DNA of 46,423 bases from JAGNZR01 sp051652785 (GCA_051652785.1 JBOFUX010000042.1:1-46423), one strand, 5' to 3'. Positions 32,814-42,392 are shown, counted from the first letter of the stretch. The notes: generated by a model not told the origin, from the sequence alone. Program-made: numbers and translations.

Positions 32814-33656
32814 TTATTTATATAAACCTAATGTTTCATATAAAGATTTCTTAATTTCTTCTCTTAGGTCTGAAGGTTCTATTATCTCTGCCTCTTTCAT
32901 AAATGAAGCAAAATATAGTTTAGCATTTTCATTGGAAATTTCAAAATGAAATACATCTTTTTCTTTCTTTATAAATTTTGGTCTATAATTAGTTAAACTT
33001 TTCAATAAACTTTCACCTACAGGGGTAAGCTTTACTTTTACTATATTACCATGACCTAAAAAAGGATCAAAGTTTTCTCTTACTTGCTCTATGTATTTTT
33101 TATTAATTAAAATTATTTTTTCTTCAAGAATAGCAACTATTTCTAATTCTTTTAATTTAAAGTTTTCATAATTTTGAGTTGTTTCATTAAAGACAAAAAG
33201 AAAATTTTCGTCTCCTTGTTTTTCTCTTTTAATAAAATATGGATTTACAGTATATATGTTTTTTAAATATATTATTTTTAATTTATTTTTAGACTTTATA
33301 GCTTCTAAAATTTTATTAACCTTATCTGAAAAAATAAAAAGTTCTCTTTGATATTTAAATTTAGAAATATAAATATCAAAAAGTTCTCTAAAAAAATCAG
33401 CTTCTATTTCTACTTTATTTACTTTTAAAATATCATAATATATATTTTTATTTGAAACATTTAAATCAAACTGAATAATTTTTTTTACAGATTTATTTTG
33501 AGATTCTAATGTTTTATCTAATTCAATTTTTTTATTATATTTGAATTTATCTAAAATAAAATTGCAGAGTTTATTATTATTTATACCAAATTCTTCTGAA
33601 TCTTTTTTTAAAAGACCCCATGTATCTTCTGAAATAGTAACTCTTATTTTTTTCAT
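32814..33656 (-). CDS. WYL-domain regulator with ribbon-helix-helix-like N-terminus
   Basis: A 280-aa probable ligand-responsive transcription regulator. The first 40 residues (KKIRVTISEDTWGLLKKDSE) resemble a CopG/Arc-type RHH DNA-binding unit. The middle has a WYL-like strand pattern around LKIIYLKNIYTVNPYFIKRE, where the exact W-Y-L triad is degenerate, and a C-terminal WCX-like part. ATG at 33656 has an AGAGGA site; a longer frame adds 18 residues without one. It stands alone, divergent from the AGCS symporter gene, which it may control. RHH-WYL proteins also occur as Cas13d accessory proteins, but no link to the array 18 kb away is shown. Confidence 0.7.
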   Translation of the reverse strand: MKKIRVTISEDTWGLLKKDSEEFGINNNKLCNFILDKFKYNKKIELDKTLESQNKSVKKIIQFDLNVSNKNIYYDILKVNKVEIEADFFRELFDIYISKFKYQRELFIFSDKVNKILEAIKSKNKLKIIYLKNIYTVNPYFIKREKQGDENFLFVFNETTQNYENFKLKELEIVAILEEKIILINKKYIEQVRENFDPFLGHGNIVKVKLTPVGESLLKSLTNYRPKFIKKEKDVFHFEISNENAKLYFASFMKEAEIIEPSDLREEIKKSLYETLGLYK

Positions 33657-33872
33657 ATTAGTCCTCTTTATTATTTTATATTTTATTATTTCTTTTTTTT
33701 TAATTTTCATACGAACAAAATCTTATTAGTAAAATCAAGAAAACATAAGTTAATTCATATACTTTCTTTATTTTTCTCCGAACAGATAAAATAAAATATT
33801 GTTATCTATATTTTATTGTTTATAAATGGTACTATTATTCAAATAAATTAAATTTTAACGGAGGAAGTTATT

Positions 33873-35204
33873 ATGAATATGGTACATGAAATTATCGATT
33901 TTGTAAACAATATACTTTGGGGAAAAAATATATTAATAGTTTTACTAGTTGGAAGTGCAATTTTCCTTACATTTAAAACAAAATTTATGCAAATTAGATT
34001 AATTAAAGAAATTTTTAAAACACTTTTTAAAAGTTCTGATAAAAAAAATGGTGTTAGTTCATTTGAAGCTTTTTGTTTAGGAACAGCTAGTAGAGTAGGT
34101 GCTGGAAATATAGCTGGTGTCGTTGCTGCCATCTCAGTTGGAGGTCCTGGAGCTCTATTTTGGATGTGGGTTGTAGCTTTGCTAGGTTCTTCCACTGCCT
34201 TTATTGAATGTGCTCTTGCAGTTATGTATAGAACTAAGCAAAAAGATGGTTCATACAGAGGAGGAACTCCTTGGATATTACAAAACAGATTAAATAAAAG
34301 ATGGTTAGGTATTATATATGCTCTTGTATCTATTGTTTGCTATATTGGAGTTATTCAGGTTATGTCAAACTCTATCACTGAGTCCATTAATGGTGCTTAT
34401 TTATTAGAGAAAAAATATATTGCATATTTTTTAGTAATAATAATTAGTTTTACTATTTTTGGTAAAAAAGATAAAATAATTTCAAGCTTAAATAAAATGA
34501 TTCCTGTTATGTCAGTATTATATTTGGGAGTAATTACATTTATTATTTTAAAAAATATCTCATTAATGCCAAATATGATTGTTGAAATTGTATCTCAAGC
34601 TTTTGGTGGAAAACAACTTTTAGGTGGTATTCTTGGTGGAGCTATTATGCAAGGTGTAAAAAGAGGACTTTTTTCCAACGAAGCGGGAAGTGGAAATTCA
34701 GGTTATGCTTCTGCAATTGCTGACAATGCTGATCCTGTTAAACAGGGTATGTTACAAGTATTAGGTGTTTTTGTTGATACATTAATTATATGTAGTGCTA
34801 GTGGATTTGTTGTTCTTCTTGCAAAAAATTCTATTAGTAATTCTTTTACAGGTATGATTTTATTTCAAGAATCATTAAAATATCATATTGGATCTATAGG
34901 AGTTCCATTTTCAGTAATTACAATATTCTTATTTTCTATTAGTACTATTTTAGGTGTTACATTCTTTGGAAAAAATGCACTTGGTTTTATTAATGATAAT
35001 AAATATTTAAATATTGGATATAAACTTTTAATTATTCTCATGGTTTTTTTCGGGGGAATAGAGCAAAATTATTCAGTTTGGTCTTTAGCAGATTTTGGTT
35101 TAGGAGTAATGACTTTAATAAATTTATATTGTATATTACCACTTTCCAATGAGGCAGTTAATAAATTAGTTGAATATGAAAAAACAATAAAGAATAAAAA
35201 ATAA
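33873..35204 (+). CDS. Sodium:alanine/glycine symporter (AGCS family)
   Basis: A 443-aa membrane transporter importing Ala or Gly with sodium. It has about 11 membrane segments. The family signature region reads FCLGTASRVGAGNIAGVVAAI followed by GGPGALFWMWVVALLGSSTAF and ECALAVMYR. GGAIMQGVKRGLFSNEAGSGN later is the second AGCS motif. ATG start with GGAGGAAG. It is divergent from the WYL regulator. Which amino acid is carried cannot be determined. Confidence 0.92.
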   Translation: MNMVHEIIDFVNNILWGKNILIVLLVGSAIFLTFKTKFMQIRLIKEIFKTLFKSSDKKNGVSSFEAFCLGTASRVGAGNIAGVVAAISVGGPGALFWMWVVALLGSSTAFIECALAVMYRTKQKDGSYRGGTPWILQNRLNKRWLGIIYALVSIVCYIGVIQVMSNSITESINGAYLLEKKYIAYFLVIIISFTIFGKKDKIISSLNKMIPVMSVLYLGVITFIILKNISLMPNMIVEIVSQAFGGKQLLGGILGGAIMQGVKRGLFSNEAGSGNSGYASAIADNADPVKQGMLQVLGVFVDTLIICSASGFVVLLAKNSISNSFTGMILFQESLKYHIGSIGVPFSVITIFLFSISTILGVTFFGKNALGFINDNKYLNIGYKLLIILMVFFGGIEQNYSVWSLADFGLGVMTLINLYCILPLSNEAVNKLVEYEKTIKNKK

Positions 35205-35237
35205 ATCATTAATATCAACAATTATTATAAAATAATC

Positions 35238-35278
35238 AAAAAAAAGAAACTGATGTAAAAATCAATTTCTTTTTTCTT
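35238..35278. terminator. Bidirectional terminator between the AGCS symporter gene and glnN
   Basis: A stem of AAAGAAA(C)TGAT with ATCA(A)TTTCTTT, with one mismatch and flanking A/T runs, lies between the convergent genes. Confidence 0.75.
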
Positions 35279-35298
35279 TATTTATAATTTGATTTTTC

Positions 35299-37443
35299 TT
35301 ATAATCTAAATAACATATCTTCATATGTGGGAACCGGCCAAATTTTCTTTTCAACTTGATGTTCCAAAAAATCTATTGTTTTTCTTAAATAATCCAATAT
35401 TGGTATAATATTTTCACTAAAAAACACGACTTTTTCATAAGAATTCTGAATTTTATAACCTAGTGCAAGTTGTAATTCCAACTGTGATAAATAAGTTTTC
35501 ATTTTGTCTTTTTCGGCTAAAATTTTAATTAGATGAGCTTTATCAACATTTAAAAACTCATCTGTGTTTAAAGCATTTTTTATAGCAATAATACTATTAG
35601 CAATTTTAGTCGTGTATTCTATAACAGAAGGATAAATTTCATTTCTAGCAATTCTTATCATTGAGCTTCCTTCTATATTAACTTGCTTTATATATCTTTC
35701 ACAATAAACAAAAAATCTACATTCCAATTCCTCTGGAGTCAAAACTTTTGCTTTTTCAAAAAGTTCTTTTATTTTTTCATCTTGATAAACTTTTAATCCT
35801 TCTGCTGTATTTTTAAGAATATTTAAACCTCTTTTTTCAGCTTCTATTTTCCAAGATTTATCATAACCATTACCATTAAATATAATTCTTTTATGCTTTT
35901 CATATTTATTTTTTATTAAATCAGCTATTTCTACTTGTAAATTATCTTTTGAAATCGTAGCAAGAAAATCAGCATATTCTTTTAATATTGTTCCAACAAT
36001 AGTATTAATTATAAAAGTAGGAGTTGAGGCTGAGGCACTTGAACCTGGCATCCTAAATTCAAATTTATTTCCTGTAAAGGCAAATGGAGAAGTTCTATTT
36101 CTATCAGAAGTATCTTTAGGTATTTTTGTAAAATTTCTAACTCCAAAGTACATGCTTTTTTTATTTTCATCACATTCTAAAAATGTTTTTACATTTTTTA
36201 ATATATTCTCTATTTCTTCTCCAATAAAAATAGATATTATTGCAGGAGGTGCTTCATGTCCACCCAATCTATGATCATTTCCTGGTGTTGAGCAAGAAGC
36301 TCTTAAAATGTCTGAATATCTATCAATTCCCTCTATTATAGCCATTAAAAATAGCAAAAATTGAAGGTTATTTTTTGTTAAAGATGAAGGTTCTAATAAA
36401 TTTTCCCCTAAATTTGTTGATAGTGACCAATTACAGTGCTTTCCAGAACCATTTATTCCTTTAAAAGGTTTTTCATGAAGTAAAGCTACTAGTTCATGTC
36501 TATTAGCAACTTTTTTTATTATGTCCATTGCTAATTGATTTTGATCTACAGAAACATTAGCTGACGAAAACATTAGTACTAATTCAAATTGATTAGGTGC
36601 AACTTCATTATGTTTAGTTTTTGCCACTATACCTATTTTCCAAAGTTCAATATCTATTTCACCCATTATGTTTTCTACTTTTTCTTTTATACTTCCATAA
36701 TAATGGTCATTTAATTCTTGTCCTTTAGGAGGTAATGAACCAAAAATTGTTCTTCCTGAAAGCATTAAATCCTGTCTTTTTTCCCAATATTTTTTTTCTA
36801 TTAAAAAATATTCTTGTTCTAAACCTAAATTATTAACAATAGATTTAACGCTAGAAGTTGGGTCTATTATTTTTTTTACTCTTAATGCCTGATCAGTTAT
36901 AAAATCTAATGATCTTAATAAGGGAACTTTTTTATCTAAAGCCATTTGATTATATCCAATAAAAGCCGTGGGAATATAAAGAGACTTGCATAATCCATCC
37001 CCTCTTATAAACATTGGAGATTTGCAATCCCATGCAGTATAACCTCTAGCTTCAAAAGTTGATCGAACTCCGCCATTAGGGAAGGAAGAAGTATCAGCTT
37101 CACCTTTTATTAACTCTTTTCCTGAAAATTCAGTAATCCAACTTCCATCAGAGGAAAGAGCTAGAAATGAGTCATGCTTTTCTGCTGTTAATTCTGTTAA
37201 AGGCTGAAACCAATGAGTAAAGTGTGTAGCCCCTCTCTCTAAAGACCAATTTTTAACTGCATTAGCTATGGCATCAGCAATTTCAATAGATAATAATTTT
37301 TCTCCATTTTGTACTTTTTTAAATTCTTTAAAAAAAGATTCTGATATTCTTTTTTTTAATTTATCTTCAGTAAAACAAAGTTCTCCAAAACTATCCAGCA
37401 TATTCTCCATTTTAATTATATGATTAATATAACTATCAACCAT
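35299..37443 (-). CDS. glnN: Glutamine synthetase type III
   Basis: Assimilates ammonia by making glutamine. The 714-aa length and motifs are those of the large GSIII class: WSLERGATHFTHWFQP, PNGGVRSTFEARGYTAWD, KHNEVAPNQFELV, NGSGKHCNWSLSTN, GNDHRLGGHEAPPAI and RNRTSPFAFTGNKFEFR. Metal and substrate residues in these blocks are intact. ATG start with GGGAGG close upstream. It is a single gene. No P-II or glnR-like regulator adjoins it. Confidence 0.95.
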   Translation of the reverse strand: MVDSYINHIIKMENMLDSFGELCFTEDKLKKRISESFFKEFKKVQNGEKLLSIEIADAIANAVKNWSLERGATHFTHWFQPLTELTAEKHDSFLALSSDGSWITEFSGKELIKGEADTSSFPNGGVRSTFEARGYTAWDCKSPMFIRGDGLCKSLYIPTAFIGYNQMALDKKVPLLRSLDFITDQALRVKKIIDPTSSVKSIVNNLGLEQEYFLIEKKYWEKRQDLMLSGRTIFGSLPPKGQELNDHYYGSIKEKVENIMGEIDIELWKIGIVAKTKHNEVAPNQFELVLMFSSANVSVDQNQLAMDIIKKVANRHELVALLHEKPFKGINGSGKHCNWSLSTNLGENLLEPSSLTKNNLQFLLFLMAIIEGIDRYSDILRASCSTPGNDHRLGGHEAPPAIISIFIGEEIENILKNVKTFLECDENKKSMYFGVRNFTKIPKDTSDRNRTSPFAFTGNKFEFRMPGSSASASTPTFIINTIVGTILKEYADFLATISKDNLQVEIADLIKNKYEKHKRIIFNGNGYDKSWKIEAEKRGLNILKNTAEGLKVYQDEKIKELFEKAKVLTPEELECRFFVYCERYIKQVNIEGSSMIRIARNEIYPSVIEYTTKIANSIIAIKNALNTDEFLNVDKAHLIKILAEKDKMKTYLSQLELQLALGYKIQNSYEKVVFFSENIIPILDYLRKTIDFLEHQVEKKIWPVPTYEDMLFRL

Positions 37444-37541
37444 ATTCCTCCCTTTTTTTATTATATTTTTAAAACTTATGAATTTTAACTATTAAGAAAT
37501 TATATATTAATTTTAATAAAAAAGCAATTATCCTTATATTT

Positions 37542-38834
37542 TTAATATATCAATTCTAAAAGTGAGCATACTCCTATTATCCACATAGTAAATTTTAGCT
37601 CTTTTATTTTTCCATTAAATATACTTACCAGTATATAGGAAACAAATCCAAAAGCTATACCTGTGGAAATACTATATGTTAAAGGCATCATAATAATAAT
37701 TAGAAAACAAGGAATTGCTATATCTATTTTATGAAAATTAATGTTTAATAGATTTTTAAACATATATACACCAACTAACATAAGAGCAGGTCCAGTAGCA
37801 AAAGCAGGTACTATTCCAATTATTGGTGAAAAGAAAAGAGCTAATAAAAATAAAATTCCTGTAGTTACTGCAGTTAGTCCTGTTCGTCCTCCATCTGCTA
37901 TTCCAGATGCAGATTCTACAAAAGTTGTGGTTGTAGAAGTTCCCAATAGGGCACCTATAACTGTTGCCATAGCATCAGCCTCTAAAATTTTATTCACTTT
38001 TTCTATTTTCCCATCTTTTCCTACCATTCCAGCTTCATTGGCACAAGCCATTATCGTACCAATAGAATCAAACAAGTCAACAAACATAAAAGAAAAAATT
38101 GCACCTATTAGTGAAGGTTTTAAAGCACCCATTATATCTAATTTAAAAGCTATTGGTTCTATACTTGGTGGTAGTGAAACTATTGAGTCTGGGACTGCAA
38201 CAACTCCAAATATCATACCTAATATAGTTGTAGTTACAATTCCAATTAAAATTCCACCTTTAATACGTTTTATTTCTAAAAGTCCCATTATTCCAAAACC
38301 TAATAGACCTAAAACTATTTTTATATCAAATTTGCCAAGCCCCACAAGAGTTGCTGGATTAGCCACTATAAGTTCCATTCTACTCATACCTATAAATGCT
38401 ATAAATAATCCAATTCCTGCACCTACTGCTAATCTTAACTCCAAAGGGATAGCTTCTACTATTTTTTCTCTTATTCCAGCAAAGGTTAGAATTAAAAATA
38501 AAATACCAGAAATAAAAACAACTCCCAGTGCCTCTTCCCAAGTTGCACCATTTCCTTTTACTAAGGTAAATGTAAAAAATGCATTTAATCCCATTCCAGG
38601 TGCCATTGCAAAAGGAACATTTACCCATAATCCTGCTAAAATACTCCCTATTGCTGCGGCAATACAAGTAACACTTATTAACGCTCCCTTATCCATTCCT
38701 GATAAGGTTAAAATTGAGGGATTTACAAAAATTATGTATGCCATTGCTAAAAATGTTGTTGTCCCTGCTACAATTTCTTGCCTCATATTAGTTTTATTCT
38801 CAGATAGTTTAAAAAAATTCCTTATACTTCCCAT
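37542..38834 (-). CDS. Purine permease, NCS2 family (AzgA/PbuG-like)
   Basis: A 430-aa membrane transporter with about 12-14 membrane segments for guanine/hypoxanthine or adenine uptake. The N-terminus reads FFKLSENKTNMRQEIVAGTT and FLAMAYIIFVNPSIL, then AMAPGMGLNAFFTF, LFDSIGTIMACANEAGM and TTTFVESASGIADGGRTGL, the AzgA-type signature blocks. ATG at 38834 is chosen for GGAGG; the upstream extension would read through the riboswitch terminator. A purine riboswitch of the guanine type (C at position 74) sits upstream, so purine excess probably shuts it off. Confidence 0.92.
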   Translation of the reverse strand: MGSIRNFFKLSENKTNMRQEIVAGTTTFLAMAYIIFVNPSILTLSGMDKGALISVTCIAAAIGSILAGLWVNVPFAMAPGMGLNAFFTFTLVKGNGATWEEALGVVFISGILFLILTFAGIREKIVEAIPLELRLAVGAGIGLFIAFIGMSRMELIVANPATLVGLGKFDIKIVLGLLGFGIMGLLEIKRIKGGILIGIVTTTILGMIFGVVAVPDSIVSLPPSIEPIAFKLDIMGALKPSLIGAIFSFMFVDLFDSIGTIMACANEAGMVGKDGKIEKVNKILEADAMATVIGALLGTSTTTTFVESASGIADGGRTGLTAVTTGILFLLALFFSPIIGIVPAFATGPALMLVGVYMFKNLLNINFHKIDIAIPCFLIIIMMPLTYSISTGIAFGFVSYILVSIFNGKIKELKFTMWIIGVCSLLELIY

Positions 38835-38863
38835 GTTTCCTCCAGTTGCTTGAATTTTATATA

Positions 38864-38897
38864 TAAAAAAAGCCTGTACAATATAAAAGTACAGGCC
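38864..38897 (-). terminator. Riboswitch-controlled terminator before the purine permease gene
   Basis: GCCTGTAC and GTACAGGC (38872-38879 with 38889-38896) form a stem followed on the minus strand by TTTTTTT. It is the expression platform of the adjoining purine aptamer. Confidence 0.85.
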
Positions 38898-38929
38898 TAA
38901 ATAAAAACATAAAAAAATTATGCATTTAA

Positions 38930-38999
38930 TGACCCATAGCAAGTTATTTAAGGTAACTCGTAGAAACTCTTCACCGTATTTGAAGGATATATGGATATT
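38930..38999 (-). promoter_or_regulatory. Purine riboswitch (guanine/hypoxanthine class)
   Basis: On the minus strand the aptamer reads a short P1, J1/2 ATATATCC, P2 CTTCA...TGAAG, J2/3 AGTTTCTAC, P3 GAGTTA...TAACTTG, then GCTATGGGT. AGTTTCTAC and CTATGG are the hallmark conserved blocks. The base-specifying position is C (as in xpt), not U, so guanine or hypoxanthine is expected. The base before it is G where A is usual. The P1 stem is short (ATCC/GGGT). Confidence 0.88.
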
Positions 39000-39008
39000 A
39001 TTATATTG

Positions 39009-39347
39009 TTATATTTTTTTTAAAAATTCAGATTTTAAATTCATTGCTCCAATTCCATCAATTTTACAAGCTATATCGTGGTCACCCTCTATTATACGAA
39101 CATTTTTTATCTTTGTTCCACATTTAATTACTAAAGAACTTCCTTTAACTTTTAAATCCTTAATTACTGTAACACTATCCCCATTAATTAAAACACTTCC
39201 ACATGAGTCTTTCGTTATTTTTTCTTTTGTTTCTTCTTTTTCAATTTCATTATTCCACTCATTAGCACACTCTGGGCAAACAAGCATTCCTCTATCCTCA
39301 TAAGTATATTCTGATTTACATTGGGGACAATTAGATAAATTACTCAT
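39009..39347 (-). CDS. yjdM: PhnA/YjdM-type zinc ribbon protein
   Basis: A 112-aa cytoplasmic protein with an N-terminal zinc ribbon (CPQCKSEYTYEDRGMLVCPEC, four Cys as two CxxC knuckles) and the C-terminal PhnA domain: DSVTVIKDLKVKGSS, IKCGTKIKNVRI and HDIACKIDGIGAMNLKSEFL. The length is typical. ATG start with a GGAGAAG site. It lies directly upstream of the riboswitch on the same strand. Despite the old name it is not needed for phosphonate use; function unknown. Confidence 0.9.
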   Translation of the reverse strand: MSNLSNCPQCKSEYTYEDRGMLVCPECANEWNNEIEKEETKEKITKDSCGSVLINGDSVTVIKDLKVKGSSLVIKCGTKIKNVRIIEGDHDIACKIDGIGAMNLKSEFLKKI

Positions 39348-39483
39348 ATTTTCTTCTCCAGTATTTCTATATTTTTATTATAAAGTTAATTTTATATTAT
39401 TAAAATAAGATATAGTATTATAAGTTATCTTTAAATATTTATCAAGTTTTATTAAATATTATAAAATAAAAAATTTATTTTTA

Positions 39484-40788
39484 TTAAATATCAATAAAAA
39501 GATCATTTTTAACCAAATCTTCAAAAGTTTCTCTTTTTATACCTAAATAACTTTTTCCATTTTTGACAAAAACAACTGCAGGAACTCTTAATTTATTATA
39601 ATTACTAGCCATTGAATAACCATAAGCACCAGTAGTACAAATAGCAACTATATCCCCAACAACAGTTGTTTGAAAGTTTATATCCTTCGCTATAATATCA
39701 CTAGATTCACAACATTTTCCAGCTATTGAAACAAGTTCATTTTTTATATCATTCATTTTATTAGCAGCTAGTGCTGTATATTCTGCTTTATAAAGAGCAG
39801 GTCTTATATTGTCAGTCATTCCTCCATCAACAAAAATATAGTTTGTGTCATCAAATGTTTTTTTTCTAGCTCCAACTTTATATAGAGTTGTTCCTGCATT
39901 AGCTACAATACTTCTTCCTGGTTCAATAGATATTTTTTCTATTTTTAATTGTTCTCTTTCTAAATTTTCTTCCAAACATTTTATAAGAGATTTCATAAAA
40001 TATTCAATATCCAATAGTACATCAGATTCTGTATAAAATACTCCAAATCCTCCACCTAAATTTATTTCAGGAATTACAATATTTAGTTTTTCAGAAACAG
40101 ACTTAGTAAATTTAACCATTATTTCTATGGCTTCATAAAATGCATTAATTTCAAAAATTTGTGAGCCAATATGGCAATGAAAACCTAAAAATTCTAAATT
40201 TTCGTCCTCTAAAATCATTTTAAGTATTTCAAATATTTTATTTTCAAAAATAGAAACACCAAATTTTGATGAATGTTTTGCTGTTTTTATATATTCGTGA
40301 GTATGGGCATCTATTCCTATATTCATTCTTAACATTACTTTCATTTTTTTATTTTTTATTTGACAAATCTTAGATAATTTTTTTATCTCTTCTTCATTGT
40401 CAAGAATAATACTATTAATATTATTTTCTAAGCACATCTCTAATTCATCAATAGATTTATTATTTCCATGCATATGAACTCTTTGCATATCTATACCACT
40501 AGATTTTATTGTGTAAAGTTCGCCACCTGAAACTGCATCAATACTAATATCATATTTTTCAATTATTTGACACATTGCTTTACAAAGGAAAGCTTTTGAA
40601 GCATAAATTATATTAGTTTTAAAGTGTTTACTTTGAAAAAATAATTTATATTTCAAAATATTTTCTTCAATTAATAAATAATCCATAACATAGAGAGGAG
40701 TACCGTATTGAGCTACTAATTCAGTAGTTTTTACTCCCCCTATCTCTAAAATACCATCATTATTTTTCATACTTCCAAACCCTAACAT
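39484..40788 (-). CDS. lysA: Diaminopimelate decarboxylase
   Basis: PLP enzyme for the last step of lysine synthesis. The 434-aa protein has the PLP Lys in NIIYASKAFLCKAM, then GGELYTIKSSGID, FHCHIGSQIFE, NLGGGFGVFY, SIEPGRSIVANAGTTLY, the substrate-site CCESSD and GAYGYSMASNYN. ATG at 40788 has a GGTGA site seven bases upstream; TTG at 40800 and ATG at 40770 are alternatives. It is a single gene; other lysine-pathway genes are not in the window. No lysine riboswitch fits in the short upstream gap. Confidence 0.93.
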   Translation of the reverse strand: MLGFGSMKNNDGILEIGGVKTTELVAQYGTPLYVMDYLLIEENILKYKLFFQSKHFKTNIIYASKAFLCKAMCQIIEKYDISIDAVSGGELYTIKSSGIDMQRVHMHGNNKSIDELEMCLENNINSIILDNEEEIKKLSKICQIKNKKMKVMLRMNIGIDAHTHEYIKTAKHSSKFGVSIFENKIFEILKMILEDENLEFLGFHCHIGSQIFEINAFYEAIEIMVKFTKSVSEKLNIVIPEINLGGGFGVFYTESDVLLDIEYFMKSLIKCLEENLEREQLKIEKISIEPGRSIVANAGTTLYKVGARKKTFDDTNYIFVDGGMTDNIRPALYKAEYTALAANKMNDIKNELVSIAGKCCESSDIIAKDINFQTTVVGDIVAICTTGAYGYSMASNYNKLRVPAVVFVKNGKSYLGIKRETFEDLVKNDLFIDI

Positions 40789-40878
40789 TAAAATCACCAA
40801 CCTTATTAATCTATGTTGAAAGCATTATACAGAAAGAGAGCCCATATGTCTAGTTATTTTAACTTTTTTTAGATTTTT

Positions 40879-42204
40879 TTATACTTCTTTAGATAATTCT
40901 TCAATTTTTTTAATTTTAGTAACTAATAACTGATCAACTTTAAAATGATCAACATCTACCACTTCAAAAAGATAATTTTCAAACTCTATTTTTGAAGCTT
41001 TTTTAGGTATTGATTTAAGACTATACATCATAAATCCTGCTATGGTTTCATAGCTTTCTTCTTCAGGAAATCTTTCTATATGTAAAACTTTTTTTACATC
41101 TTCAGTCGCAGTTAAACCATCTATTAACCATGAGTTCTCATCTCTTTTTATTATATTTTCATCTTGTGCTGGATAAACTACATTTCCTACAAGAGTGGCT
41201 ATTACATCATTAAGGGTAACTAAACCTACTACATGAGCATATTCATTAAAAATAATAGCAAAGTCTTCTCTCGCTTCATTAAAACGGTCTAGTGCATCAG
41301 AAAGAGTCAATGTGTTAGGAATAATTAGTAAATTTTTATTTCGTATCTCTTCTAATCGTTTTAATCCTATCACTTCGCCCATAATTATTCGTGGTAATAT
41401 ATCTTTTGAATCTACGTAACCGCAAACTGAATCTATATTATTTTTACAAATTAAAAATTTTGAATGAGGATAAGCAGCTATCTTCTTTTTAATCTCTTCT
41501 TCTGAATCATCTTCTAAACTGAAAAAAACAATTTCATCCCTTGGAGTCATAACAGAGGAGACCCATCTTTCTTCTAATTCAAATATATTTTCTATTAAAT
41601 GATGTTCTTTTTTATGAACAACTCCTGCTTCAGCACCTGCATCTACAATAGCTACAATATCTTCATAGGTAACCATATCTTCTCTCACTGATGATAACCG
41701 TAACACTTTAAATATTACATTGGATAGCCCACTAAAAACTTTAACAAAGGGTTTTAAGCAAATGTAAAAAATATTCATTGCTTCAACAAGAGAGATTGCT
41801 ACTTTCTCAGGATTTACCATGGCAATTTTTTTAGGGATTAAATCAGCAAATTCTATAAATAATGAAGTAACAAAAAGAAAAGATGAAAAACTAGCGATTA
41901 TTTCTATACCCTTAAAGTTTAAAAAACTAGAATGTAAATAACCTAATATATATTCATTAAAAATCCCTTCTCCTACTATACCTGCAAGTATACTCACTGA
42001 GTTTAGTCCTATTTGGGTAATTGTAAAAAAATCACTTGAATTTTCTTGAAGCTTCAGAACTTTAACTGCTCTTTTATCTCCATCATCAGCTAAAACATTC
42101 AACTTTAATTTTCTTGCAGCGGCAAGAGAAATTTCTGCCATGGAAAAAAAAGCACTAATTCCTATTAATAAAAATATTAATAATATTTTTGTTAAAAAAC
42201 TCAT
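40879..42204 (-). CDS. CNNM/CorC-type membrane protein (DUF21-CBS-CorC_HlyC)
   Basis: A 441-aa protein, probably in magnesium or other cation transport. An N-terminal DUF21 domain with four membrane segments carries ISAFFSMAEISLAAARK. Two CBS domains follow, the first starting with WVSSVMTPRDEIVFFSLED and the second near LIIPNTLTLSDAL. The C-terminal CorC_HlyC domain includes SWLIDGLTATEDV and ESYETIAGFMMY. ATG at 42204 has only a weak GGTG nearby; a strong GGAGGTG lies 33 bp upstream with a hairpin between. Annotated elsewhere as hemolysin, but hemolysis is not implied. Confidence 0.88.
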   Translation of the reverse strand: MSFLTKILLIFLLIGISAFFSMAEISLAAARKLKLNVLADDGDKRAVKVLKLQENSSDFFTITQIGLNSVSILAGIVGEGIFNEYILGYLHSSFLNFKGIEIIASFSSFLFVTSLFIEFADLIPKKIAMVNPEKVAISLVEAMNIFYICLKPFVKVFSGLSNVIFKVLRLSSVREDMVTYEDIVAIVDAGAEAGVVHKKEHHLIENIFELEERWVSSVMTPRDEIVFFSLEDDSEEEIKKKIAAYPHSKFLICKNNIDSVCGYVDSKDILPRIIMGEVIGLKRLEEIRNKNLLIIPNTLTLSDALDRFNEAREDFAIIFNEYAHVVGLVTLNDVIATLVGNVVYPAQDENIIKRDENSWLIDGLTATEDVKKVLHIERFPEEESYETIAGFMMYSLKSIPKKASKIEFENYLFEVVDVDHFKVDQLLVTKIKKIEELSKEV

Positions 42205-42210
42205 AATACA

Positions 42211-42242
42211 CCGTTATCATTAAAGTAACGGTTTTCACCTCC
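42211..42242 (-). promoter_or_regulatory. Ribosome site separated from the start codon by a hairpin
   Basis: On the minus strand GGAGGTGAAA is followed by ACCGTTA, a 9-nt loop and TAACGGT, then GTATT and the ATG. If the stem forms, the ribosome site and ATG come within normal distance. If it does not, the site is 30 nt too far away. Confidence 0.5.
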
Positions 42243-42349
42243 GAAATTATATTTTAATCATATTTAACATATGATTTTAAAAATTTTTATATCTATCTTC
42301 TACACTAAAATATGCTCTAATTATATAAGATTATATCACATTATCATAA

Positions 42350-42378
42350 TAAAAAAAAGAGAATCTAAAGATTCTCAA
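42350..42378 (-). terminator. Terminator of the tRNA-Pro/tRNA-Gln operon
   Basis: GAGAATCT and AGATTCTC form a stem that, on the minus strand, is followed by CTTTTTTTT. Confidence 0.85.
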
Positions 42379-42392
42379 GTGTATTTTTATTT

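Noticed and set aside
33711..33872. Glycine riboswitch before the AGCS symporter gene
   Set aside because: No GGAGAG-type conserved core or paired aptamer structure is visible on the plus strand.
37741..38853. A 370-aa open frame on the plus strand
   Set aside because: It is antisense to the purine permease gene, whose membrane motifs are clear. Its Pro/Ile/Ala-rich composition is typical of a shadow of a hydrophobic coding strand.
40789..40878. Lysine riboswitch before lysA
   Set aside because: The gap is far too short for the roughly 170-nt aptamer and shows none of its conserved blocks.
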